Below, piece by piece: positions 15,345 to 24,233 of a stretch of 64,000 nucleotides of DNA; position 1 is the first letter of the stretch, and each line of letters starts with the position of its first letter. A model generated the notes under the pieces. It did no database searches. It worked only from the letters and a program-made list of their open reading frames with translations, and was not told the DNA's origin. This DNA is from Lapidilactobacillus luobeiensis (lineage in GTDB: Bacteria > Bacillota > Bacilli > Lactobacillales > Lactobacillaceae). The stretch is from contig NZ_BROC01000011.1 of assembly GCF_024345205.1 (NCBI RefSeq), positions 24,271 through 88,270 of the forward strand, given 5' to 3'. The position numbers were made by a program, and so were the translations under genes.

Positions 15345-16631
15345 ATGTCAGTAGTGATTGAATCTGTGAAGTCGCGCGAGATCTTCGATTCCCGCGGCAA
15401 CCCAACTGTTGAGGCCGATGTTATTCTGTCGGACGGTACGCTCGGCCGCGCGGAGGTACCATCTGGTGCATCGACCGGCGAAAAAGAAGCCGTCGAGTTG
15501 CGCGACGGCGGCGACCGGCTCCAAGGCAAAGGCGTCTCAAAGGCCGTGGCCAACGTCAATACCGAGATCAACAAGGCTTTGCACGGTGCCGACCCCTTCA
15601 ACCAAGCCCACATCGACCAGCTGATGATCGACTTAGACGGCACACCTAACAAGGCACGCCTAGGGGCTAATGCGATCTTAGGGGTGTCAATGGCCACTGC
15701 CCGTGCAGCAGCCAACGCCTTGCACACACCGCTGTATCGCTACCTCGGCGGCACCGACTTGGAGCTTCCACAAACGTTCCACAACGTGATCAACGGTGGT
15801 GAGCACGCCGACAACGGCATCGATATTCAGGAATTCATGATCACCCCAGTCGATCGTTCCAGCTTCCGTGATGGCTTCGAGAAAATCGCCAACACCTACC
15901 ACACCTTGAAGAAGGTGATCGAAGAAGCCGGCTACACCACGGGCCTCGGCGATGAAGGGGGCTTTGCGCCTGACCTCAAGAACTCCGAAGACGCCTTGCA
16001 GATGCTGCATGACGCCATCATCAAGGCAGGCTACACGCCTGGCAAGGAAATCGCCATCGCCTTTGACGCGGCGGCATCGTACTTCTACAACCGCGACACC
16101 AAGAACTATGACTTTGAAGGCAAAACCTACACGCCTGCCGAATTAGGCGAATACTACATTCACCTGCTGGACAAGTTTCCAGAGATCATCTCCATCGAAG
16201 ATCCTTATGGGGAAGAAGACTGGGGCCACTTCGCTGACTTCACCAAGAAGTACGGCGACCGCGTGCAACTAGTCGCAGACGATCCGGTCTGCACTAACCC
16301 AGCCTTGATCAAAGACGCCATCAAACAAGGCATGGCCAACAGTATCTTGATCAAACTTAACCAGATCGGCACGGTCACCGAAACACTGGAAGCAATCCGC
16401 TTAGCGCGCAAGAACGGCTACACTACCATGATGTCACACCGTTCTGGTGAAACCGGCGACACCTTTGTCGCTGACTTTACCGTCGCCACGAACGCTGCGC
16501 AACTCAAGTCCGGCGCCCCGGCCCGTTCCGAGCGTGTGGAGAAATACAACCAACTGTTGCGGATCGAAGAAGAACTCGGCGCTGACGGCACGCGCTTAGC
16601 CCACTTCCCTGATTCAGTCGACTTCGACTGA
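15345..16631 (+). CDS. eno: Enolase (fluoride-island copy)
   Basis: 428 residues, full length. Motifs include the opening REIFDSRGNPTVEADV, PSGASTG, Glu204 in GDEGGFAP, the catalytic Lys337 (ILIKLNQIGT) and SHRSGETGDT from residue 364. Enolase converts 2-phosphoglycerate to phosphoenolpyruvate and is a classic target of fluoride (with phosphate and Mg2+). The substrate loop region reads LPQTFHNVINGGEHADN, rather than the LPxPMMN of the common form. A second enolase under a fluoride riboswitch would restore glycolysis by dosage or by lower fluoride sensitivity; which of these applies is not shown. GAAGGAG precedes the ATG. Confidence 0.96.
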   Translation: MSVVIESVKSREIFDSRGNPTVEADVILSDGTLGRAEVPSGASTGEKEAVELRDGGDRLQGKGVSKAVANVNTEINKALHGADPFNQAHIDQLMIDLDGTPNKARLGANAILGVSMATARAAANALHTPLYRYLGGTDLELPQTFHNVINGGEHADNGIDIQEFMITPVDRSSFRDGFEKIANTYHTLKKVIEEAGYTTGLGDEGGFAPDLKNSEDALQMLHDAIIKAGYTPGKEIAIAFDAAASYFYNRDTKNYDFEGKTYTPAELGEYYIHLLDKFPEIISIEDPYGEEDWGHFADFTKKYGDRVQLVADDPVCTNPALIKDAIKQGMANSILIKLNQIGTVTETLEAIRLARKNGYTTMMSHRSGETGDTFVADFTVATNAAQLKSGAPARSERVEKYNQLLRIEEELGADGTRLAHFPDSVDFD

Positions 16632-16643
16632 TCAGCATTGACC

Positions 16644-16677
16644 AAACGGCCGAGCACGAATATGTGCGCGGCCGTTT
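16644..16677 (+). terminator. Intercistronic hairpin between enolase and ATPase
   Basis: AAACGGCCGAGCAC pairs with GTGCGCGGCCGTTT (one mismatch) around GAATAT. Only a poor T-run follows, so it may attenuate rather than stop transcription into the ATPase gene, which starts 29 bases later. Confidence 0.55.
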
Positions 16678-16705
16678 GTTATCTTGCAGAAAGCTGGTGT
16701 CTACT

Positions 16706-18979
16706 ATGACCGAAAAAAACGATCTAAACGGCCTCGCCCAAGCCGAAGCTGACCGGCGACTGGCCCGTGATGGCTTCAACGAAGTGGCCGAACCCCCCTT
16801 CAACTTTGCCACGGCCATTATCACTCGCCTGTGGGAGCCTAGCGCGTGGATACTCGAAGCGGCGCTGATCATTGAAATCGTGTTAGGCAAGGGCATCCAA
16901 GCCGGGTTCATCGTGCTAATGTTGCTCTTTGCCGCGGTCAATGGCGCGATTCAATCTCGCCGCGCCAACACGGTCTTACGCAGCCTATCACATGACTTAT
17001 CGCCGACCACCGCGGTCAGCCGCGATGGCAAGTGGAAACAGGTGTCAGCCAAGCACTTAGTCGTTGATGACCTCATCAGCCTACGCCAAGGGGACATTAT
17101 CCCCGCCGACGTGCGTCTGCTGACGGACACGCTGGAAGTCAACGAAAGCAGTATCACAGGCGAAGCCAAGGCTGTCAACCGCACCCCTGGTGATACCGCC
17201 TATGCCGGCACCGAAGTCCTCTCCGGCAATGCCTTAGCGATCGTCACCGCCACCGGTGCTAATAGCCGCAGCGGCAAAACAATCAGCCTGATCAACCAAA
17301 GCTCGGCGCCGGGCCATTTGCAGAAGCTCTTGGGCAAAATCATCGGCTATCTAGCAGCACTCGATGCGGTGTTGGCCGTGCTGTTGATCATCGTGGCCAT
17401 TGTCCGCCATGAAGACTTGGTCGCCATGCTACCGTTTCTGGCAATGCTGTTCATCGCAACGATCCCAATCGCCATGCCATCGAGTTTTGCCGTTGCTAAC
17501 TCGGTCGAAGCCAAGGTCTTGAGTACCAAGCACGTCTTAGTTTCCGACCTCACCGGGATTCAGGAAGCTGCCAATATGAATGTGCTACTCGTGGATAAAA
17601 CCGGCACGATCACTGCCAACAAACCCGCTGTGGTGGCCTTCTACAACTGGTCAACGCTCCCAGACGCCGACGTGACCCAACTGGCGATCAGTGCAGCAGA
17701 TACGCGCAATGCCAGCGTGATCGACGCGGCGCTATTCAACTATGCCCAATCACACAACATTAAGGCCTGGCCTCAGCATGAATTCACGCCGTTCACCTCC
17801 GGTATCGGCTACTCCCAAGCCACTGTGGTCACCGATAGTGCCACCGTCAACGTGAAACTCGGCGCACTGAAGAAGTTGACGGCGCTGGCCACCAATCACC
17901 CAGACCTAACGGCGGTCAACTTCGCCGAAGGCCGTACGGCAGCCGTGGTCGTTGATTCACAGCTAGTCGGTCTATTCGTACTCCAAGACCAACCTCGGGC
18001 AGATTCCGCAACTGCCATCAAGGCTCTGCAGGCACGCGGCGTCAAAGTAATCATGCTGACTGGCGATAACCAAAAAACTGCCGCCGCGATTGCCCAAGCA
18101 GTTGGGCTAAACGGTGAGGTGCGCTCGTACACCGAGGTTAATGTCGGGACCAAAATTGCAGACCTCGCAGGCATCGCCGACGTGACCCCAGAAGACAAAT
18201 TGGCGATGGCCAAGCGTCTACAAGGTGAAGGCTATGTGGTCGGTATGACCGGCGACGGGGTCAACGACGCCCCCGCCTTGAAACAAGCCGACGTTGGTAT
18301 CGCCGTTGACAGTGCCGTTGACCTCGCCAAGCGCTCGGCGCGCATGGTATTGCTAGGAGACGGCCTGACCCCGATCATTGAGATACTAGATGCCGGCCAC
18401 CGCGTCTATCAACGCATGATGACCTGGACGATCACCAAGCTTTCACGCACCGCGGAGCTAACACTCCTGCTGACATTAGGTTATCTGATTCTCCACTTCA
18501 TTCCGCTGACCTTAAACGCGATGATCCTGGTCGCGATCCTGAATGATTGTGTGACCCTTGTGCTCGGCACTGACCGCACGACGATCACCCACCAGCCAGA
18601 AAGCTGGAACCTGGCCAAACTTAGCAAGATTGCTGGCATCTTGGCCATAGGCTGGTCAGCGGTCGGCTACGGTTGGCTGACTTGGTTGCAACGGCTTGGT
18701 CTAACGACTGGACAAGTCAGCACCGGCCTTTACGTCTATCTGATTTTTAGCGCGATGTTGACGATCCTGATGACCCGCACCCAAAAGCCGTTTTGGACTA
18801 GCAGACCCAGTCGTGCCGTGGCAGTAGCGATCGGTGGTAACTGTATGTTGACGCTGGTACTGGCACTGACTGGCTGGGGGATCGCTGCAATCAGCCCGGC
18901 CTTGATCGGCTTAGCAATCGTGATCACTTTATTAACGGGCATTGTGCTGACAGCGATTCGATTTGCGGCACACATCTAG
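16706..18979 (+). CDS. P3A-type proton-translocating ATPase
   Basis: 757 residues from ATG 16706; an upstream in-frame GTG lies inside the hairpin. The N-terminus is WEPSAWILEAALIIEIVLG. The actuator motif VNESSITGEA, phosphorylated Asp297 (DKTGTIT), MLTGDN and GDGVNDAPALKQADVGIAV are all present. About ten membrane helices include an ILNDCVTLVLGTDR segment that fits M6 of plasma-membrane H+-ATPases. It should pump protons outward using ATP. Fluoride enters cells as HF and acidifies them, so a proton pump beside crcB and enolase makes physiological sense. It is probably co-transcribed from the enolase riboswitch. The ribosome site is weak. Confidence 0.88.
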   Translation: MTEKNDLNGLAQAEADRRLARDGFNEVAEPPFNFATAIITRLWEPSAWILEAALIIEIVLGKGIQAGFIVLMLLFAAVNGAIQSRRANTVLRSLSHDLSPTTAVSRDGKWKQVSAKHLVVDDLISLRQGDIIPADVRLLTDTLEVNESSITGEAKAVNRTPGDTAYAGTEVLSGNALAIVTATGANSRSGKTISLINQSSAPGHLQKLLGKIIGYLAALDAVLAVLLIIVAIVRHEDLVAMLPFLAMLFIATIPIAMPSSFAVANSVEAKVLSTKHVLVSDLTGIQEAANMNVLLVDKTGTITANKPAVVAFYNWSTLPDADVTQLAISAADTRNASVIDAALFNYAQSHNIKAWPQHEFTPFTSGIGYSQATVVTDSATVNVKLGALKKLTALATNHPDLTAVNFAEGRTAAVVVDSQLVGLFVLQDQPRADSATAIKALQARGVKVIMLTGDNQKTAAAIAQAVGLNGEVRSYTEVNVGTKIADLAGIADVTPEDKLAMAKRLQGEGYVVGMTGDGVNDAPALKQADVGIAVDSAVDLAKRSARMVLLGDGLTPIIEILDAGHRVYQRMMTWTITKLSRTAELTLLLTLGYLILHFIPLTLNAMILVAILNDCVTLVLGTDRTTITHQPESWNLAKLSKIAGILAIGWSAVGYGWLTWLQRLGLTTGQVSTGLYVYLIFSAMLTILMTRTQKPFWTSRPSRAVAVAIGGNCMLTLVLALTGWGIAAISPALIGLAIVITLLTGIVLTAIRFAAHI

Positions 18980-19009
18980 CGAACTCTCACCAGATTCACA
19001 CCGCTCCTG

Positions 19010-19046
19010 AACCCATTGGCCAATGTATATTGGCTGATGGGTTTTT
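19010..19046 (+). terminator. Terminator of the enolase-ATPase operon
   Basis: AACCCATTGGCCAAT pairs with ATTGGCTGATGGGTT (two wobbles) around GTAT and runs into TTTTT, 30 bases after the ATPase stop. Confidence 0.85.
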
Positions 19047-19170
19047 GCCTTCCTACGATATTAGTTACCTAATTTAAATTTAACGTTTTGGTTTCACCGC
19101 CATGTTCAACCTCGGCCTGTGACCTGCGTAAGTGTAACTAATTATCTGTCAATCTAAGGAGGCTGTATTC

Positions 19171-19575
19171 ATGAGCCGCGAACGTGAGGTCTCTCGAATG
19201 TTCATCAGATACATGCAACAAGTCCTTCGTAACGAACGAATTAACCTCTATCGTAAACACTTTAAAGACCTCAAAGAAACGCCACTTGAGGAACGGTTGT
19301 TGGAAGAAATCGCCGATCCTGGACATTCCGAAGACTTTCTTTTAACTGATGACGAGGTTGAACATCTCGAAACCTTCATCGAAAATGAGCATCTTGCAGC
19401 GGCCATTGCGACCCTTTCAACTGCTGATAAGACGGTGTTGTATCAGTATTACTATTCTGAACTTAACGCTGTGGAAATCGGAAACCGCACCGGCAAAACT
19501 AGCCAGGGGGTGAACAAGAGGCGACGACAAGCACTAGCACGAATCAAGAAGGTATACAGAAATATCTATAGATAG
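19171..19575 (+). CDS. Sigma-70-like / HTH regulator at the element's right end
   Basis: 134 residues, highly charged. The C-terminal 60 residues look like sigma region 4: LSTADKTVLYQYYYSELNAV, then EIGNRTGKTSQGVNKRRRQALARI as the HTH. The N-terminus is shorter than a full sigma factor. Similar small sigma-like proteins (Tn916 Orf7 type) occur in integrative elements and control transfer genes. AAGGAGG lies 8 bases before the ATG. Its AT-richer composition contrasts with the adjacent cargo, consistent with belonging to the mobility backbone. Confidence 0.75.
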   Translation: MSREREVSRMFIRYMQQVLRNERINLYRKHFKDLKETPLEERLLEEIADPGHSEDFLLTDDEVEHLETFIENEHLAAAIATLSTADKTVLYQYYYSELNAVEIGNRTGKTSQGVNKRRRQALARIKKVYRNIYR

Positions 19576-19698
19576 CTCGCACAACTTGCGCAACGACGGA
19601 GAAACAAAGAACCCAACAAATTCAGTATTGCCAGCGAATTATGGGCATGTGAGTATTCAAAGTCCAAGTAAATACCCGGGTACTGTTCAACGAAATAT

Positions 19699-19720
19699 GT
19701 GGGCAAAAACGTGGGCAAAA
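19699..19720 (+). repeat. Right-end double repeat (candidate integrase arm sites)
   Basis: GTGGGCAAAAAC is followed by GTGGGCAAAA, one base longer in the spacer than the left copy at 7822-7841 and in the same orientation. No other copies are apparent in the window. This supports element ends near 7.8 and 19.7 kb. No gene is supported between 19576 and 19899. Confidence 0.6.
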
Positions 19721-19814
19721 ACTGATTTTATTTGCCAAGCATTGCTTAGAATCAGCCTCTACCGATGCCCTGCCGAATCATCCCACGAGTTATCAATAAA
19801 ATTTGCGAGCAATT

Positions 19815-19840
19815 AAAAAGCCCGAATTGACGGGCTTTTT
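19815..19840. terminator. Bidirectional terminator outside the element
   Basis: A perfect 10-bp stem, AAAAAGCCCG / CGGGCTTTTT, around a 6-base loop has U-runs in both directions. It separates the element from the leftward membrane-protein gene. Confidence 0.85.
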
Positions 19841-19899
19841 TGCTAATTTTCATTCAGCTTTATCAGAGATCCCATACCCACCATGAGTAGCATTGCCAA

Positions 19900-20949
19900 T
19901 CAGCCTTGGTTCAACCATTGATTCTCCGCACCCAAGAAAAGTGAACATCCTAATATCCCTAGAAAAAAAGTCCACGGCAGTATCGTCAGCCCTAAACTTA
20001 CGAGCAGAACAAAATAACGCCAACGTAAAAATGGTGCCAGAACTTTTGCGCCTAAGACCATTCCTAGCAAATACAACAGATAGATCGGCAATAGCGTTCG
20101 CTGAGCTAACCGTTGCTGTCCTGCAAAAACCGCATAAAGCATCACATAATTCATGACGATCCCGCGATTGATCAAAGCGTAGTGCCAAGGTGCCCAATGC
20201 TGACGCAAGCGGACCCGCGCAAACATTACCCCGGCGATCCCAATGAATAATGCGGTCCAGCCAAGTAATTGTAGCCGCTCTGGCGCGATCCGGATCAATC
20301 TTGTCAAGCGTAATAGGTAGCAAAAGATCAATAAGACCAATAACACTGGTAATTCTCGTCGATCGAAACGGCGGCGATCCTGAGCGACAATACCTGCTTT
20401 TTGCTGCAGATCGGGAAGTCGCCGGAGCAAGATCAACGTTCCTAACAACGCCAGTAAGTAGAGCACGGCCAATAATAAAAAAGCACCTTGAAAGTTTTTT
20501 TCCAAGATGCTTACTCGTTCGACACCGATCAGTAGTCCCAATAAAACCAAACTGACGACGCCATTGCTCCAAGGCGTGACCAACTGTTGTTGCCCTGCGC
20601 GACGACTTTTCAGCGTTAAATAATACGGCCAGACCCAACTAGCCGCCAACCCCAATAAGGCCCCACCTAAAAGTTCACTGGTTATCCTCGTTCCCATTGA
20701 CAGACACAATGACCCAAGTAAGCCACAGCCATTGGCCAACACCAGCATCGTTGCTGCGGTTGATTCCAACAATGCTGTCAAGTAAATACCCACGGCACGA
20801 AACGCGTACAACACCAAAAAGGAAATGGCCACAGATCGGTCCTGACTTTGCTGAAAATCAACTAAACAGAAGAAGTAAGGTAGCACACAGCCGGTATTCG
20901 CCAATAGCTCCAGCGTACTTAATAAGATCATCCGCGCGATTTTTTTCAT
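19900..20949 (-). CDS. Polytopic membrane protein, MFS-like
   Basis: About 349 residues from MKKIARMILL (ATG 20949 after GGGGGT; the in-frame extension to 20991 has no ribosome site). Roughly ten to eleven hydrophobic helices are separated by short basic loops, for example RRLPDLQQK and DRRRFDRRELP in the central loop. That central basic loop between two helical halves resembles a reduced major-facilitator fold. No substrate motif is evident. It is isolated, between the element's end and the MutS-like operon. Confidence 0.7.
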   Translation of the reverse strand: MKKIARMILLSTLELLANTGCVLPYFFCLVDFQQSQDRSVAISFLVLYAFRAVGIYLTALLESTAATMLVLANGCGLLGSLCLSMGTRITSELLGGALLGLAASWVWPYYLTLKSRRAGQQQLVTPWSNGVVSLVLLGLLIGVERVSILEKNFQGAFLLLAVLYLLALLGTLILLRRLPDLQQKAGIVAQDRRRFDRRELPVLLVLLIFCYLLRLTRLIRIAPERLQLLGWTALFIGIAGVMFARVRLRQHWAPWHYALINRGIVMNYVMLYAVFAGQQRLAQRTLLPIYLLYLLGMVLGAKVLAPFLRWRYFVLLVSLGLTILPWTFFLGILGCSLFLGAENQWLNQG

Positions 20950-21048
20950 AGGTTGACCCCCATATAGTGCCCTCTTCAGCAAGAATAGCAACGCTGATCG
21001 TGATTGACACCAACCAGTCCTATGATAGCGCGTGCGCCTAAAAACGTT

Positions 21049-22581
21049 TCATGATGGTGTGACTTTTTTTGAAAGAATCAAACCACCGGGCACATCTTGA
21101 AAATAACGGTCAAAAATGTCGATCCCATAACTGGTCACTTCAGGAAGTCCTGGTAAGATCCGATAAGTCCGTTGCCCGCTTTGCTCCCGTTGCGCACGCA
21201 GAAATAGCGTCTGGTCCTGGATCTCAGGTGGCAGTAGCGCGGCAAGATCAGTCAAATGGCTAACCGCGACCACGGTCTGCCCGCCTTTGATCAGTCCAGT
21301 CAGGATCTCACGGTTGATCAAGGCCCCTTCATGCGCATTCGTCGATGCAAACGATTCGTTCATCAAGAATAGATTTCGCCCCCGAAGATCAGTCGTTAGT
21401 CCGGCAAATCGTTGCAATTCTTCCGCCAGCTTGCCGCTGGTCATCTGCTGATCCTCTTCACGCTTAAAATGAGTCAAAACGTGAGCGTACAAAGGCAGTT
21501 GCCCCGCCTGAGCCGGAATGAACAATCCGGCCTGAGTAAAGATCTGGGCTTGCCCTAAACTGCGCAAGAAAACAGTTTTCCCACCTTGATTAGCGCCCGT
21601 GACCACAGTCAGCGGCTGTTGCTGCGGTTGGAAATCGTTGCCAATAACGGCGGCGGTCTGACCTTGAGCTAAAAGCAGCGTTAGATTTTGTAGCCTCTGG
21701 ATCACTGTTGTCGCCGCGATTTTAGGATAGGTCAAAGGGCAATCACTTGGCAATGACTGATGTAAACGTACGGCGCCAAGTAAAAAGCCGAGTTGCCATT
21801 TTAACTCCGCAAAAAAGCGAGCCAGTTCTGCCGTGGTATTGATCAAAACGGTCGTCAAATGATAGGCCGCCTGTCCTAAGTTACGCGCCGCTGCCTGATC
21901 ACTGTTCTCATCACGCTCAGCAATATAGAAATCACTGGTGTCAGCATGATAACGGTTCGTCCAACCACTGACGAGATCCCCTAATTTGGATTGTGGCGGC
22001 GAATAAAATAATTCACCGATCTGGCCCAGACAACCGACTTGTAACTGTGCCGGATAGGCATATTCATGATCTGTCGCCGTCAACGCGTTGACCACGTGCC
22101 ACATCTGTTTCATTTTTTCTGGCGCAAATGTTTGATCCAACCTAGTCCAAAATGCCTTAAAATTCGCCGACTGAACTGAGCCGTGAGGTGATTTTAAAAG
22201 CGTTGTGATCCCAGCCAAATAAGTTTGCAACAACTGAGTATTGCTATACAACTGATACGTGACCGAGCCGGTGAAGATCCCCCAGGTCACTTTCTGCGCC
22301 GCCGCCTGACAAGCGACGACTTGGTCGTAAAGTTGTTGGATCAGATCAGGTAGCGCCAACGCGTCTTGAACAGCGGCCTGACAGTAATACACCGCCGTTT
22401 CAGTTTGCAGTGACTGACACAGCGTCCGCGGAATGATGTCGATCAAGTAGGCGTCCTTTTGGGCCATGAAATCAAGTAACGGTTGTAAAGTCAGATCCTG
22501 CCATAACATTTTCTCAGCGTCAGCCAACTGAGGCAACTCCGGCCATTGATCATCTTGACGGATCAAAGCTACTTTCATCAT
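21049..22581 (-). CDS. MutS-like ATPase, second of a pair
   Basis: 510 residues. The C-terminal third carries the MutS domain V ATPase: Walker A TGANQGGKT, then Walker B-like LFLMNESFAST and the trans-acting HL segment (VAVSHLTDLA). The N-terminal part is helical, like the MutS lever/clamp regions, but the mismatch-recognition domain (with its Phe-x-Glu motif) is absent, and the length is far below that of MutS (about 850). Such proteins are annotated as MutS-family ATPases of unknown role. Its ATG overlaps the TGA of the upstream paralogue, so the two are translationally coupled and may act as a heterodimer. Confidence 0.85.
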   Translation of the reverse strand: MMKVALIRQDDQWPELPQLADAEKMLWQDLTLQPLLDFMAQKDAYLIDIIPRTLCQSLQTETAVYYCQAAVQDALALPDLIQQLYDQVVACQAAAQKVTWGIFTGSVTYQLYSNTQLLQTYLAGITTLLKSPHGSVQSANFKAFWTRLDQTFAPEKMKQMWHVVNALTATDHEYAYPAQLQVGCLGQIGELFYSPPQSKLGDLVSGWTNRYHADTSDFYIAERDENSDQAAARNLGQAAYHLTTVLINTTAELARFFAELKWQLGFLLGAVRLHQSLPSDCPLTYPKIAATTVIQRLQNLTLLLAQGQTAAVIGNDFQPQQQPLTVVTGANQGGKTVFLRSLGQAQIFTQAGLFIPAQAGQLPLYAHVLTHFKREEDQQMTSGKLAEELQRFAGLTTDLRGRNLFLMNESFASTNAHEGALINREILTGLIKGGQTVVAVSHLTDLAALLPPEIQDQTLFLRAQREQSGQRTYRILPGLPEVTSYGIDIFDRYFQDVPGGLILSKKVTPS

Positions 22582-24122
22582 TCCAACCTCCGTTCTAGAT
22601 CCTGCGCGCGCAAATGGTAAGACTGCAAAAGCGTTAAAGCATACGCTTGACCATCAAGTGTCTGAGGAATGACCTGATAGGTTCGTTTCGTTGTTCCTTG
22701 TGCAACTTGGCTCATCATTGATAATACCCCAGCATGTTGGCCCAATTCCGTCAAAAAAGTAATATAAATGCCACTAGCTTGTCGTTTTTGCAATAGATCC
22801 AGCACTTTATTGGCCAATTGGAGCCCATCGGCCGCCGTTGTTGAAGAAAACAATTCATTCATGATCACAAAACTCGTTGGCGTAGTTTGTTGCACGATCT
22901 GATGCATTCGCTCGACATCAGTCGCCAATAAACCGCTGATTTTTTCCGCACGCTCCACCCGCTCAAAATGAGTCAAGATCAATGGCTTCAATTTCAACTG
23001 CGCCGCCGTCCCCGGGATCGGTAAACCTAAAGCCATCAAATAGTAGTCTTCACCGACCATCCGTGCGTAAGTTGTTTTACCGCCTTGATTTGGTCCTGAG
23101 ATCACTAAAAACGAGCTCGCCGCTGGTAACTGGTAATCATTAGTCACCAGCTGTGCTAATTGGCCGCGATGATCCAATTGTAAAGCGAGCTCAAGATCAA
23201 AACTAGCATGGACCTGCTCTGTTCCTGTTTCTACCACTTTAGGCAGACAAAACGACAGCCCCGCATGACGCAAATGTTGGATGATCTTGGTCCAAACTAA
23301 ATAGAATTGTAATGCCTGCCATAATTCCGCTAACCCGGGCACCTGATAGGTTTGGTATTCTTGGCAAAAATCGGCCAGCTCTTGAAACTTCTCATGCTCC
23401 AAATGTTGTAAGCGGAGCAAAACCGAAGTCTGCAGATTATCCAAATCAAAATCGGAACCTGGTCGGACTAATTTCGCAACTGGCGTCGAGATCTGCGTCG
23501 GTTCAGCAAACAATCCCTGAAAGCAATCCGTAAAAACTTTCGCAAATGTCGGTGTCGTTTTTGTCTGAGTCGTGATCCAAACATGGCGCCCTTGGAACTC
23601 CGCTTGATAACTGATTTTAGTCAACGCTTGATCAAGTTGAGTGATCCTTGTTTGCAGCACTTTTGTCGCGGGAGCAACTAGATAATCTCCTAATTCTTGA
23701 CGTAATGTCAATAACCCTGACGCCGCTAAAGGCAACGCGATCAATTGTTGGTGAAAATTCGCTAAAGCCCGCTGCTCCGCCTGCAACAAACGCAATAATT
23801 GCTCTTGTTGATAAGGCTCTGGATCCAATTGCGTCAAATGTGCACGCCGCCGTTTCAAGATATTCATGACGCCAATAAAGTCCATCACTGTTTGGTAGAT
23901 CTTCGCTTGCTCCAGATCATGAAAGATCTCCTGTCGAAAAACCACCGCCGCCGCTGTCGTCAAAGGCTGATAACAAAACGGCAACAGGTCTGTTTCATCA
24001 GCGCCTTGATCCTTACAGACCCGTTGAAATAATTGCGTCAAATGTAGATCCTGCCAAATCGGCGCAGCACTGGCTTGGATCGTCGTTGGTGTCGTGGTAC
24101 CAAAAAGCAGATTCGTAAACAT
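22578..24122 (-). CDS. MutS-like ATPase, first of a pair
   Basis: 514 residues with the same architecture as the next gene. It has Walker A SGPNQGGKTTYAR, Walker B-like FVIMNELFSSTTAADG and a helical N-terminal two thirds. It lacks the mismatch-binding domain. Pairs of short MutS-like ATPases encoded with a 4-base overlap suggest an obligate heterodimer acting on DNA or another nucleic acid; this is inference. GGGGGGA precedes the ATG. Confidence 0.85.
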   Translation of the reverse strand: MFTNLLFGTTTPTTIQASAAPIWQDLHLTQLFQRVCKDQGADETDLLPFCYQPLTTAAAVVFRQEIFHDLEQAKIYQTVMDFIGVMNILKRRRAHLTQLDPEPYQQEQLLRLLQAEQRALANFHQQLIALPLAASGLLTLRQELGDYLVAPATKVLQTRITQLDQALTKISYQAEFQGRHVWITTQTKTTPTFAKVFTDCFQGLFAEPTQISTPVAKLVRPGSDFDLDNLQTSVLLRLQHLEHEKFQELADFCQEYQTYQVPGLAELWQALQFYLVWTKIIQHLRHAGLSFCLPKVVETGTEQVHASFDLELALQLDHRGQLAQLVTNDYQLPAASSFLVISGPNQGGKTTYARMVGEDYYLMALGLPIPGTAAQLKLKPLILTHFERVERAEKISGLLATDVERMHQIVQQTTPTSFVIMNELFSSTTAADGLQLANKVLDLLQKRQASGIYITFLTELGQHAGVLSMMSQVAQGTTKRTYQVIPQTLDGQAYALTLLQSYHLRAQDLERRLE

Positions 24123-24233
24123 CCTGATCCCCCCGTTTTGACCTTAAACTAAACCTTCAGCGCTCACTAGTCCCCCTAGCAAGTTAAACGCTTGTGCCCG
24201 CATGATCTGGCCCAAGTCAAGTCGCCAGTATAC

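Larger units (their letters stand above)
7822..19720. mobile_element. Integrative mobilizable element carrying a fluoride-resistance cargo
   Basis: The region is bracketed by near-identical double repeats (7822-7841 and 19699-19720). It contains a tyrosine integrase, a small excisionase-like protein, a MobT/Rep_trans-type relaxase with a candidate oriT, an Xre regulator and, at the far end, a sigma-like protein. No type IV secretion genes are visible, so it would rely on a helper: an integrative mobilizable element rather than a full conjugative element. The cargo (about 11.88-18.98 kb) is clearly GC-richer than the flanking chromosome. The repeats are more likely integrase arm sites than the recombination core, so the exact ends are uncertain by perhaps 100 bases. 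Confidence 0.75.

Noticed and set aside
15098..15727. 209-codon minus-strand ORF over the enolase start
   Set aside because: It is antisense to enolase and covers the divergent promoters and the riboswitch.
7787..19860. Attempt to define the att core by an exact direct repeat
   Set aside because: The only clear matches are the GTGGGCA double repeats, which differ by one base in spacing. I could not find a separate identical core, so exact ends are left open.
19850..20638. 262-codon minus-strand ORF
   Set aside because: It overlaps the membrane-protein gene in another frame, which has the proper hydrophobic pattern and ribosome site.
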